This document shows, piece by piece, positions 53,514 to 63,800 of a stretch of 64,000 nucleotides of DNA. This DNA comes from Bathynomus jamesi. Taxonomy: Eukaryota; Arthropoda; Malacostraca; Isopoda; Cirolanidae. The notes beneath the pieces were generated by a model. It searched no databases and was not told the DNA's origin. It was given only the letters and a program-made list of their open reading frames with translations. The stretch covers positions 577,970 to 641,969 of the forward strand of contig JAJOZX010002581.1 of assembly GCA_023014485.1 (NCBI GenBank). Direction: 5' to 3'. The position numbers and the translations under genes are program-made. The number at the start of each line of letters is the position of its first letter. Position 1 is the stretch's first letter.

Positions 53514-53884
53514 TAATATTTGAGATGAGCGGATTTTATATCGCATTCAAATGTAATTGATTTACGGCATCCATCCAAGTGAGACCAGATACAATTTTGT
53601 TTCATTACAGTGTATGCACAATGGTGTTTTTTAAGTATAGTTTTGCATTATAAAGCGTTTTTCTTCAATTATTTTTTTGATAGAACACTTAGTTTTTATG
53701 TTATGAGCATATTTTTATTTATGGACAACCAGCTGATGGCCATTTTGCTTTTATGTAAAAATGCGAGAGATGGTTTGAGTTACAAACATTAAATGACTGA
53801 ATACATTATTTTTATGTTCTAATACACCAAAAAACAAGTGAGGCAAGTATATTTTAAATAAAAAGTTGTGTTTCACTCCGCCCT

Positions 53885-53889
<5 letters not shown>

Positions 53890-53950
<61 letters not shown>
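53890..53950. repeat. (TA)n microsatellite
   Basis: About 60 bp of TA between the transposon and a SINE. Confidence 0.95.
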
Positions 53951-53953
<3 letters not shown>

Positions 53954-54083
53954 CTTTGGTTAGCTTCCGCCCGAGTTGTTCATTCTGACGAAGGTCAAGC
54001 TTTTCACTCCACCTTAGACCTACAGTTTAACGTGGAATCCGAACCACGCCCCATCAGCAGCCCAACGTCTAAACCACTAGGCC

Positions 54084-54088
<5 letters not shown>
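53951..54088 (-). repeat. tRNA-derived SINE, copy 1
   Basis: Minus strand: box A GGCCTAGTGGTTTAGACG, box B GTGGTTCGGATTCCACG, then TTAAACTGTAGGTCTAAGG, AAAGCTTGACCTTCGTCAGA and GGGCGGAAGCTAACCAAAGG. Same element as 61785-61922. The A and B boxes fit a pol III promoter of tRNA type. Confidence 0.85.

Positions 54089-54158
<70 letters not shown>
54089..54158. repeat. (CT)n(TA)n microsatellite
   Basis: CT 54088-54121, TA 54122-54158, between the SINE and the next MITE. Confidence 0.95.
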
Positions 54159-54161
<3 letters not shown>

Positions 54162-54623
54162 TAGACGCCGGATTTAGTGTCCTCGGATATTGTCTCACCG
54201 CTTGTAGTGTCTCAAAACTATGAAACAGTTACTTTTACATGGTAATTGCTATGGATAGAGTGTCTCTGATTACGCTTATAGTGTCTCTTTTCAGCTAGTA
54301 TAGTCTGCTTGGCAGCTCTAGTTTACACTTGTATTTGTGATGTTGTGCTGTTTGTAGGCTTACTAGATGGCCATGGAAAGAAAATGTTTTGTTTTAATGT
54401 AAAATGAACATAGTTTTAATGTTTCAGTTGAATTGTAAAAACATTTTTAATGAGAAATTGCATAATAAAGGTGTTTATGTTGTAAATATATTGATAAACA
54501 GTACATATTCACTATTTTTAACCTCGCAACCCTCGAGAGACCAAACTCTGGATATAGTGTCTCATTGGATATAGTGTCCTTTTGGTTTGGCACCAAGTGG
54601 GACACTATAAACGGCGTCTACTG
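54159..54623. mobile_element. 465-bp pogo/Tigger-type MITE
   Basis: CAGTAGACGCCGGATTTAGT at the left and, inverted, CAGTAGACGCCGTTTATAGT at the right, TA outside. The words GATATAGTGTC(T/C) and TAGTGTCTC recur inside both halves. No ORF. Confidence 0.85.
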
Positions 54624-54636
54624 TATATATATATAT

Positions 54637-57600
54637 ATCTTACCTTACCTTACAAACCTTACAAAGATTCCGCGCGATGATTTCTCATTTCGCAAAGGTC
54701 AAGCTTGTCGCACCTCCTCTCGAGTTGGTCTGGTGAAGTAGTGAGATGGATTCTTGCGCTCTCCACCTCATATAGCCAGGTACTCCCGGCTCATCGGGAA
54801 CTGTTCTGAGCCAGGCGTCTAGTTTTCTTTTGAAGATTTCCACTGCAACTCCCTTCGTGTTTCTTAGGTCTTTGTGCAACCGATTAAACAGTTTCGGTCC
54901 TCTCACCACAAAACTATTTTCTTTCAGGGTTAAGGATGTTCCCTGTCTCGCCTTTAGTTTGGGAATACGACACAGTCTACCGCTCCTACTTTCCACCGTT
55001 GTTTGGGGAGTTACGGGATTCAAAGTAAGATTAGGTACTAGTTTCTCCATTATTTTCCAAGTGTAAATAATGGTGTATCTCTCTCTTCTCCTTTCCAGTG
55101 AATATAGGTCTAGTTCTCGTAACCTTTCCCAGTAATTTAGTTCTTTGCACCCATTGATCTTGGTTTTGAAGCTTCTTCGGATCCCCTCCAGCTGTCTAAT
55201 GCCTTCTTTTTTATATGGGGATGTTAGGACCGAGCAGTATTCCAATTTGGGTATTATCAGGGTTTTCAGTAGAGGAATCATTACATTCCTATCCCTTCGT
55301 TTAAAAGTTCTCAGTATCTGCCCAGGTTCTTTGCTATGTTTACTGCTATCTTATTTTGTGTTTCAATTTCGCATCATCTGTCATTACAACCCCTAAATCT
55401 TTTGCACTGGAATTTCTCTGAATTTCCTGTCCATTTGGGGTCTAATATTCCATGGATCTTAGGTTTTCTCTTTTTCCGTACCGTAATAGCTGAAATTTCT
55501 CGGTGTTAAACTTCATATTGTTGTCTTCCATCCACTTGTAAGTTATGTTTATGTCGGTTTGTAGAGATCCTATGTCTTCTGGGTTTCTTATTTTTCTTCT
55601 GATCTTTGTGTCATCCGCAGAGGATGTTACTCTGCTGTCTCTGGTAACGTCCTCATCTATGTCAGTTAGCATGATTATGAAGAGTAGTGGAGCTAATACT
55701 GTTCCTTGTGGTACCGAGCTGAGGACCTCTGATTCTGATGAAGATACTCCTTGTACTGTAACGACTTGCCGCCGCTCACTAAGGAAATTATATATCCATT
55801 TCCCTACTTTTCCTGTTATTCCCATATATTTCAGTTTATGTATTATGATTCCGTGGTCACACTTGTCGAACGCTTTAGCAAAGTCTGTGTATAGTACATC
55901 ATAGTTTTCATTACTTTCAAGTGAATCAATAATGTTGTTGTAGTGTTCTATTAGTTGTGATAGGCATGATCTGCCTGACCGAAACCCGTGTTGGTTATCA
56001 TTGAATTTTTTCTGAGTTTCCAAAAAGTCAGATTTTCTGTCTAACTATTCTTTCAAATATTTTAGTGAGATGAGATGTAAGCGATACTGGCCTATAGTTT
56101 TTAGCCTCTGATCGATCTCCTCCTTTATATATTGGGACTATGTTCGCGCTCTTCAGGATGCCCGGTATTTCTCCCGTGTCTAATGATCGTCTCCATATCC
56201 AGTATAGGGGCTCAGCGATTACGTTCTTGCAGTTTTTGATCAGTGTGGCATTCCATTTATCCGGTCCTGCCGCTGAGTGTGTTTTTAGTTTCTCTATGGC
56301 TTGTGTAATATCATCCGTCGTAAAGTCGAAATCCGTTATACTTTCCCCCTTATGGTTCTTCTTCAAAGAACGCGTTTCTATCGCATATCAAATTGTCAGT
56401 TTTGGGATGCTGAAAGATGATTCGTACTGAGCTCTTAATATTTCAGATACTTCTGTTAGATCATCAGATAAATCACTGCTCTCATTTTTTAAAGGTCCGA
56501 TAGTCGCATGGTTTTTCGACTTTCTTTTTGCGAAATTATAGAAGTACTTTGAGTTAGCCTTTATCGCTTCTATAGCGTCATCTTCTTTTTCTGTATGCTT
56601 CTCGATTAGTTCCTGTATGACGACATCGATACTTTGTAGTTTATCATTTAATATTTTTCTGATGTTGTTATCTTTACAATTACTTAATTTTGCTGTCACT
56701 CTTTTTCTCTTTCGGAACAATGCCCTTTTTTGTCTTTTGAACCTGCTTCTCTTTCCTCTTTGTTGTATCTTTGGGACATTTTTTTCCACAATTTCTAACG
56801 TCTTCTCCTTTAACGTCATTAGCATCTCCTCCGTTGTCTTGGCCTCGAAAATGGTTTTCCAATCTATTACTTCCATGCTAGATGTCACATCTTCCCAGTT
56901 TATAGCTTTGGAGTGAAAATTAAAAATTTCGAATTTGCTTCTTTCTGTTGTGCGTGTTCTTTCCTTTCCTGTTGCCTTTATATTAGTTGTTATTTCAATG
57001 ATGTTGTGGTCTGATATCATAGTTGGGGATATTTCTACATTATCAATTAGATTACTGTTGTTTGTGAATACCAAATCTAGGCAGTTGCTTTTTCTTGTGT
57101 TTTCTGTTATTTCTTGCGTTAACATAAATTCATCAGCTAAAGCTAGTAGCATTTTTACCTGCTCCTGGTCTTCTCGTGTGCCCCCCTTGTCCTGGTGTAT
57201 ACATATTTTTTCCTATCCTTTTATATTTCATGAATGGGAAATTAAAATCATCACAGAGAAAAATATTTGGGGTTGGAGAGTGTAGATCTTTTACCAAGTT
57301 TCTTACCTCTGTAATGGAATATAAAAATTTTGAGGTTGGCGTGTTTGGGGGTCTGTACATTACAATTAGTACCATATTTAATTTTTCAATTTTTGCTGCT
57401 ACACATTCTATGTAGTTGTTTGAGGTACCTATAACCATTTCTGCTATGTGCCTTTCGCTTGTGTAAATAGCACATCTTCCTTTACGTCTCACTGTTCTGT
57501 CGGCTCGGAGGATGTTATAGTTGTCAATTTGTATTTCTTTTTTGTCAATACAGGACTCACAATTTTCACAGTTCGCCTGGCAGTCCTTTAGATGAGTTTC

Positions 57601-58290
57601 CGTGAGGCATGCAAAGTCTGCTCCGGCTTCTTGCATGAGTCCTTTCAGGTATACAACTTTGTTCGTGGAATGGTTTGATTTAAGGCCCTGTATGTTGGCT
57701 AGAAATATTTTTATTTTTTCTCTTTCTTTTTCGCATACAGGTGGTTCCGATTTGTTTTCCAATGGGGGTGCCGGTTTCGTTGCCTTGTGGTCCTTCGAGA
57801 ATTTACCTCTTTTTATCTTTGTCGGTACCTGTTGTCCCGATAACGCATGAAGTGCCTTTGTTCGTAACTTCTGTCCGGCTCTCGGATTCCTATATTTATA
57901 TTTGTCAGCTGGTTTTTAAGTGCTGGAGAGTATTTAGCAGCTAAAATGTGTTGGCTGCGTCTAAAAAATTGGCACTCTTCTTTGATGTTCGTTTCTTCTG
58001 TTCCCTCGTTGCGTTCCTTTGAGGGTTGTGGTATCGGCATTTTTTTCGTATTTGCAACTCCCATATCTTTCATAAGTGTTGCAGACCGTAAGATGGTGGA
58101 ACATGCATTTCTTATCAAACTTGCAGTATCCACTTATGTAATGCATTTTGCATAATGTGGGATGTGCATATATGCATTGCCCATCCCGATATCTGCAGTT
58201 TCCTTTCGCGTAGTATTTGCATACGATATTTTCTACGCTTCTGCTTTCTTTCTTATTATTTTCCAAGTTCTTAGTTTTGGCATTATCATT
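54637..58290 (-). mobile_element. LINE with CCCH zinc-finger N-terminus, near full length
   Basis: About 3.65 kb. On the minus strand the order is CCCH domain, linker, APE-type endonuclease, RT and C-terminal domain; the 3' end is short (TAAGG)n-type repeats (54639-54662 on the plus strand: CTTACCTTACCTTAC). Frames break only a handful of times, so this copy is relatively young. Confidence 0.85.
54685..58266 (-). pseudogene. fused CCCH / endonuclease / reverse transcriptase polyprotein
   Basis: CCCH part (58266-57960): CKYYAKGNCRYRDGQCIYAH, CKMHYISGYCKFDKKCMFHH and a third finger CNTYERYGSCKY, likely RNA-binding. After a frameshift in an A run (about 58040) a linker leads to endonuclease: KIFLANIQGLKSN, FACLTETHL, LIVMYRPPN, LCDDFNFP (family GDFNFP) at 57240-57762; then NCLDLVFTNNSN and SDHNIIEI (57010-57090). 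RT: AAGPDKWNATLIKN, NYRPVSLTSHLTKIFERIV (56028-56366), NQHGFRSGRSC, DFAKAFDKCDH, SVPQGTVLAPLLF, and the catalytic SADDTKIRR at 55605-55630. The C-terminal block PKLEYCSVL ... RGPKLFNRLHKDLRN ends at 54685. Two breaks (about 57150 and 56380) besides the A-run one. Confidence 0.85.
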
Positions 58291-58449
58291 ATTTTTCTTT
58301 GGCTGTTTATTTTATTTATTTTCTATTTTCTATATATATATATATAAATAAATTTTTTAACAATAATAATGCAAAATTAATCGATCATTTTTCTTATTAA
58401 TCAATATGTGTAAAATAAGTATGGTTGTTTACATTTCCAAACTTTCCAA
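58291..58449. other. AT-rich spacer
   Basis: Short (TA)n at 58332-58346; nothing else. Confidence 0.4.
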
Positions 58450-58680
58450 ATTTAGAACATTGTTTCTTTGATGGAGTTCCACTAGACTACTGAGTTTGTC
58501 ACATTACACAAGTGTTCTAACATACCCCCATAGATTAAAAATTCAAAGGAGTTAAGTCAGGTGGTCGAAGTGGCCATGCTATCGGTCCACCATGGCCTAT
58601 CCGGTCATGGTTAGGTGTAGAAAGTTGCGAACAGTTCTCATGTCAACTCAATATGTTGTAAAATCAAAAGAATATTCTGT
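58450..58680 (-). pseudogene. DD41D transposase C-terminal relic
   Basis: The minus strand reads DRIGHGGPIAWPLRPPDLTP then LN, which matches the block before and around the third catalytic Asp in DD41D enzymes (IGRGGPIAWPAHSPDLNPLD in the element at 60008), with Asp changed to Asn at the catalytic position. Only 70 codons or so are recognisable. Confidence 0.6.
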
Positions 58681-59619
58681 ATGTATATTTTAAATATATA
58701 AAATGTAATTATTTTTAATTAAAGTAAGACCAACAGGCTACATACAACATAGGCTTAATTACTTTTTCAGCTTCTTTTATATTTCAAAACAAAAATATGG
58801 AGAAGTAAACAGCAAATAAAGAAGAAAAATAAATATCCAGAACGCGTGTAAAAATTTTAAAAGAGTTTATGTTAATTAATGTTTGGCTTAGACCTTAGAG
58901 GAGGGATCGTTAGGCTGCAGTATTTGCATCAAAATTTACTTATTAAACAAAATGTGTTAATTTTGTATAATTTCGTTTAGGCCAGTTGCACCAGACTTCC
59001 TTTTGCTAGGTTGGTTAGTTTAGCTTTCATATATATTTATACTGTAACGCCTAAAATATTTAGTGCAATCGAAAGATACAGTTTGGCCCAAACAAAACAT
59101 TTTTCGGCGCAAGCGCAGGAACACAATTTTGTAACTCTACCAAAGTCTGCTACTCACAATTCTTCTGCTTTTCGGAATATTTTCGTAATGTGGCGGACAT
59201 TATTTTATCGGAACCAACCAATGTGTCAGAGGATATGTAATATTTTTAACGCTTTTCTACATTTCTAACAGTTAGTATCAATCAGGGACAGGAAAGTATG
59301 ACATATTGAAAGTGCCAACCAACTAATTTTAATGCTAACATAGTCGGAGGACATGACGAAACAAGGTTTTCTGTATTATTTGACCACTTTAAGGTGGGTA
59401 TTTTTTTTTATGTATATAATTCAGTTCCATTTGAATATAATTTTAGATCTAGGTAATGTGTATTAATAGTAAATCATAATAAATTGCTGTTAATTTTCAA
59501 CACTAACAGTTAATATGATCATAAGGTGACAAAAGATTACTTACATCTTTTCCTCACTTTTAGATTAACATGTTAAATGAAATTACTTCTGAGCAACATT
59601 TTCCAAAAAACTATATGTA
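58681..59619. other. AT-rich DNA, nothing recognised
   Basis: An 85-codon ORF (59011-59268) has no known motif. Confidence 0.4.
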
Positions 59620-59995
59620 TACTGAACATCCACGAGGAAAATTAAAAGTGATTCAGTTGTCTTTCGTGTATTGAACAATACACCTCGTCAGGGAATAAAG
59701 GGAAAAGGTTAGAAGCTGAACTGTATATATACTGTGTCTTTGTGCAGCGTTAGCAAAATAGTTTGGAGGGATTACTATATACAATAAAACGTATAAAATA
59801 GATTATATCTTGTCAAAATAACTTTGTCTCCTTTTATCAGTACTTGCTACTTTAGTTAACTGCTTCAATGACTGCTTCCATGACGATGGACGAAGTGTAC
59901 TATTGAATACTCGAAAGGCCTCTGAATTGCTTTTCATTTTTTCTTGTGGGTATACATCATTTATTTATTTCACGTATTTAATTGTAAAATTATAT
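59620..59995. repeat. dispersed hairpin repeat with CACCTCGTCAGGGA, longer copy
   Basis: The left CCACGAGGAAAATTAAAAGT, TTGTCTTTCGTGTATTGAAC and ACACCTCGTCAGGGAATAAA are mirrored at the right by GAATACTCGAAAGGCCTCTG and TTTTTTCTTGTGGGTATACA. The edge ATTTCACGTATTTAATTGTA is common to the other copies. Confidence 0.7.
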
Positions 59996-60007
59996 ACTGT
60001 ATATATA

Positions 60008-61641
60008 CAGGGTGTTTCATAACATGTGGGACGCACTTTCAGGATGAATTCAGGACCTGAAAACAATGGAAAAAGTTTACATAAACATATGCCTGAAATC
60101 GTTTTGTTTCCGAGTTACAACCCGTTTTGTGTTCCAGCAATTCTTTCCGCAAACTGTTTACAAACACTGCTTGCCGACAATGTTTGTGAGTGTGTACGAG
60201 ACTTATTTCATGTATGGTCTTGCCGATTGTAATGTTTCGTACACTCTATAACATGTTTCAATATCGTTGAATGTAGAGCCATCAGTCAGTCAGAGGTGCA
60301 TCGTGGTGTTTCACTGTTCGTATTCGTAACTTCTTACCGTGAATAAGTGCAGTCCAGTGAAAAAAAAAAAAACCTTAAAAGTTTTTGCGCTATTCAGTGA
60401 TACTGTGCATTTGAAGTGAAAATGGAGGCTTATTCAAACAGAAATGGCAGACATGCATTTCATGTATGGACTTGCCGAGTGTAATGCGGCTGCAGCAAGA
60501 CGTCTGTATGCGGAAAGGTTTCCGAATCGCAGTCTGCCAGATAAGACCTTTCAGAGAATAGACGAGCGTCTTGGTGGTACAGGATCAGTCAACAGGCGAG
60601 TTTCAGATTGTGCTAGACCAATCAGTGCCAGAACTGTTGAGTTGGAGGAGCGGGTCCTGAATCGCGTGGAGAAACATCCTGGTGTCAGCACCCGAAGGAT
60701 AGCAGCAGCAGAGGGTGTAAGATACACAACTGTGCGGATAATTTTACGGGAACAACAGCTTTACCCATATCACATTCAGAGAGTACAAAGCCTTACTGAA
60801 GCTGATTTCCCACCACGAGAGGCTTTTTGTACTTGGTTCCTTCAACAGTATGCTCGCGATCCTCTTTTTCTATCATCCGTGTTGTTTTCTGATGAGGCTG
60901 CCTTCACAAGAAATGACGTGATCAATTTTCACAACACTCATCACTAGGCCGAAGAGAATCCGCATGCCATCATCCAGTCAAGGCACCAACAACAATTTAG
61001 TATCAATGTATGGGCAGGACTTATTGCTAACAACTTAATCGGTCCTTTCGTTTTGCCTGGAAGATTAACAGGAGAATCCTATTCCAATTTTTAAAGAATG
61101 ATTTAAGCGGTTTACCCAGATGAAGTTCCTCTTGGTGTCCGATGTTGTATGTGGTTTATGCATGACGGCGCTCCGCCTCATTTTAGTCGAGTAGCCAGAG
61201 ACTATTTGGATGACCATTTCCCTGATAAATAGATAGGCCGTGGAGGACCCATTGCGTGGCCTGCTCACTCTCCGGACCTGAATCCACTCGATTTTTACCT
61301 GTGGGGTCATCTGAAATCCATTGTTTACGTGACACCCATTGACAACGCTGTAATGCTTCGCCAACGTGTAGAACAAGGATGCCAGAAAATCAAAGTAATT
61401 CCTGGAATGTCTGAACGCGTCAGACAGTCTATGACAAGGCGTGTTCAGACGTGTATTCAAGCGCAAGGCGGTCATTTTGAGCACTTCCTTTAAAGGTAAG
61501 GCGGATACTTGTTGGAACACATAACGGACTGTAACTCGAAAACAAAGCGATTTCGGGCATATGTCTATACAAACTTTTTTCATTGTTTTCAGGTCCTGAA
61601 TCCATCGTAAAAGCGCGTCCCACATGTTATGAAACACCCTG
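60008..61641 (+). mobile_element. DD41D transposon, full length, stop-codon damaged
   Basis: TIR CAGGGTGTTTCATAACATGT then GGGACGC, inverted at 61615-61641. A second inverted block (GGTCCTGAATCCATCG / GGATGAATTCAGGACC and GTTTCCGAGTTAC) extends the end homology to about 120 bp. TA on the left; TG on the right. 1.63 kb. Confidence 0.85.
60444..61493 (+). pseudogene. DD41D transposase, four in-frame stops, no net frameshift
   Basis: The reading frame from ATG at 60444 to TAA at 61491 is exactly 350 codons including the terminator, interrupted by stops at 60945, 61092, 61104 and 61230. Motifs: AAARRLYAERFPNRSLPDKT (first helix-turn-helix), YTTVRIILREQQLYPYHIQR (second), first Asp VLFSDEAAFT, second Asp WFMHDGAPPHFSR, third Asp AHSPDLNPLDFYLWGHLKS, with 41 residues between second and third counting one stop position. 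The end is AQGGHFEHFL. All three catalytic residues remain. Confidence 0.9.
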
Positions 61642-61645
61642 TGTA

Positions 61646-61775
61646 TGTAGTGGTTAGCGTCGCTGACTACGAATCCATCGGCCCCGGGTTCGAGATCCGA
61701 CGGCAGCCGGCGCGCAGCAAAACCCAGCTGTTCATCCTTCCACACAGTAAAGAAAGTGGTTGGTAGATAAATGGG
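61646..61775 (+). repeat. tRNA-derived SINE (type 2)
   Basis: Box A-like TAGTGGTTAGCGTCGCTGAC and box B-like GGGTTCGAGATCC lie 33 nt apart, as in a tRNA gene; it continues CAGCCGGCGCGCAG and ends TAGATAAATGGGTACCCTAG. No cloverleaf can be completed, so it is a SINE and not a functional tRNA gene. Confidence 0.7.
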
Positions 61776-61784
61776 TACCCTAGG

Positions 61785-61922
61785 TGGCCTAGTGGTTAAG
61801 ACGCTGGGCTGCTGATGGGGCGTGGTTCGGATTCCACGTTAAACTGTAAGTCTAAGGTGGAGTGAAAAGCTTGACCTTCGTCAGAATATGAACAATTCGG
61901 GCGGAAGCTAACCAAAGGTTTT
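61785..61922 (+). repeat. tRNA-derived SINE, copy 2
   Basis: Box A GTGGCCTAGTGGTTAAGACG, box B GTGGTTCGGATTCCACG, then TTAAACTGTAAGTCTAAGG, AAAGCTTGACCTTCGTCAGA and CGGGCGGAAGCTAACCAAAG. Nearly identical to 53951-54088. The region after box B matches the CR1 LINE tail (27060-27100, minus), and the last 60 bp resemble the end of the CCCH LINE (54650-54720, minus). Confidence 0.85.
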
Positions 61923-61939
61923 ATATTTATATATATATA

Positions 61940-62841
61940 CAGGGCGTCCCAAAAAAATGTATACACACTTTAACAGCTGATAGCTCAATTGATGTTTCTT
62001 TCTTTCCAAGTTGAACCCATTAGAATTAATAATGGCAGTCAGACTAAGCTTTGAACAAAGGAAATTCATTCTAAAATGCTACTGGAAGTGTGAAAACGCA
62101 GTTGAAGTGCAAAGACAGTTTAGGAGGGAGTTTCAAACAGATCCACCAACGCGACTTACCATCACTCGAATTAGAGATAAGTTTGAAGCCGATGGAACTG
62201 TTCAGAATGTCCACAAGAAGCGTTCCGGAAGATCACGGACATCGACAAGCCCCACAAAGTAAGAAAGAGTACTGGAAACGTATCACCAAAGTCCAATAAA
62301 ATCTGTGCGGCAAGCGAGTCGTGAGGTAGGAATTTCAGAATCGTCTGTCCAACGCATTTTGAAGCGCTGTCAATGGAAAAGTTACATTCCAAGATTAGTC
62401 CATGCTATTAATGAAGATGATCCGGACCGAAGAGTGGGAGTATTGCGAGTGGTACTTGGCACGATGTGGATGTGGATTGGACGAAGGGGTTTCGTAGAAT
62501 ACCCTCCCCGCGTTCACCAGACCTCACACCACTAGACTTTTTTTTATGGGGATACTTAAAAGACAAAGTCTACGCTATAAAACCTGCAACAGTCGCTGAA
62601 TTGAGAGCAGCCATTGAACGAGAATGCACAAATACCAAACGAAATGTTTCGTGATGTTTGCGATTCCATTGCTTCGCGTTATCAGCAGTGCCTGGACCAG
62701 AACGGACGTCAGTTTGAAAACAGGCGTTGACAAACAATTAAATAATGTCTGTAGATTCTATTACATTTTGAAAATGAAATGTATTTTAATAAACACTGCC
62801 TTTATAAGTATTTAAAGTGTGTATACATTTTTTTGGACGCC

Positions 62842-62844
<3 letters not shown>
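61940..62844 (+). mobile_element. DD41D deletion derivative, copy 2
   Basis: TIR CAGGGCGTCCCAAAAAAATG and inverse (right end CCTC instead of CCTG); (TA)n outside. 905 bp, nearly identical to 40566-41466 with the same deletion junction (GGCACGATGTGGATGTGGAT). Confidence 0.9.
62032..62731 (+). pseudogene. DD41D transposase lacking first two catalytic Asp, copy 2
   Basis: Same protein as 40656-41366: MAVRLSFEQRKFILKCYWKC, then [20 protein letters not shown] before a stop at 62260, [26 protein letters not shown] and [20 protein letters not shown] with the third Asp, AELRAAIERECTNTKRNVS. Some frame breaks differ from copy 1, but the missing catalytic centre is the same. Confidence 0.9.

Positions 62845-62892
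<48 letters not shown>
62845..62892. repeat. (TA)n microsatellite
   Basis: About 46 bp of TA abutting the DD41D derivative. Confidence 0.95.
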
Positions 62893-62893
<1 letters not shown>

Positions 62894-63402
62894 GAATTTA
62901 GAAAGAAATTTAATAAAAATTTTGTTTTACAAAATTAATTTATGCCTTGGAAACAATTTGAGTCTTAACAAATGCCTACTATCGAAATAGTTTTTTTGTT
63001 AGGGTTTTCTTCTCCTGAAAGCGATTTCGGTCTCTTAAAAATTAAAAAATATTTACAGGGATAAAGTTGGTCAAAGCGTCTTTATAAAAGGAACCAAATA
63101 ATTGGAGAATAAATTGTAAAAATTTATATAAATAATAATGAAAATAAAATAAATAATTCTGAGATGAACGAAAAACATTTTTCTTCAGTTAGCTTTCATC
63201 AATTTTGGGGGATATTATTTATTCGCTCAATAAATATTGACGCAAGAGTCTCATATTTTCTTTTTCTGAATCTTTGTTGTTTTTACATCAGATGGATGAA
63301 TCGAATCTTTAAAATGATCGTTTAAAAATAACATTGTTTCAGTGAACATATTATATCCATTTCTATAATATATTGTGTTTGAAGTTTCGTTTTTTCGTAA
63401 AT
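62893..63402. other. AT-rich DNA, nothing recognised
   Basis: No motif or repeat seen. Confidence 0.45.
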
Positions 63403-63414
63403 ATATATATACAG

Positions 63415-63506
<92 letters not shown>
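63403..63506. repeat. (TA)n microsatellite
   Basis: TA tracts with CAG, GTA and TT interruptions. Confidence 0.95.
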
Positions 63507-63507
<1 letters not shown>

Positions 63508-63800
63508 GGGAATGAAACTCAGAATGGTCCCCTGAGTTTTTTACGATACACACAGACCGTGCATGGAACAAAGGCACTTCTGGGATAATTAAATCCACTA
63601 TAGTCCGAATAAGTAATGGTAAATGACAAATACCATAGTTTTTCTTTTTCATAATGCTAGCCCGACGTGGGCAACGGGTCACTCGCAAAGAGGTCCCATA
63701 AATATAGCTTCCCTCACCAGCTATCTGCAAAGCAGACAGGATCCAGCTTTAATTATCCCAGAAGAGTTTCCTTGTTCCATGCACCGTCTGTGTGTATCAG
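63507..63800. mobile_element. non-coding foldback family, copy 3 (shortened)
   Basis: GGGAATGAAACTCAGAATGG, GACCGTGCATGGAACAAAGG, GACGTGGGCAACGGGTCACT and CTATCTGCAAAGCAGACAGG run forward, then AATTATCCCAGAAGAGTTTC and CCATGCACCGTCTGTGTGTA are the inverted end. (TA)n on both sides. Confidence 0.85.

Larger units (their letters stand above)
50265..53884 (+). mobile_element. 3.6-kb TIR transposon of an unassigned superfamily
   Basis: The left end TTAGGGTGGAGTGAAAATAT plus CTTGCCTCACTCATGATTTG is matched by the inverse of TTAGGGCGGAGTGAAACACA plus CTTGCCTCACTTG at the right. The inner TIR word TTGGTGTA is also kept. It abuts the foldback element at 49630-50257 with only TA-type sequence between. 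One protein, in pieces, fills it; a MITE is nested at 51363-51800. TA or TTA/TAA target duplication cannot be resolved because of the sequence at the edges. Confidence 0.75.

Noticed and set aside
61646..61720. Functional tRNA gene
   Set aside because: Box A and B are visible, but box B has an extra base and no cloverleaf closes; a SINE is the better reading.
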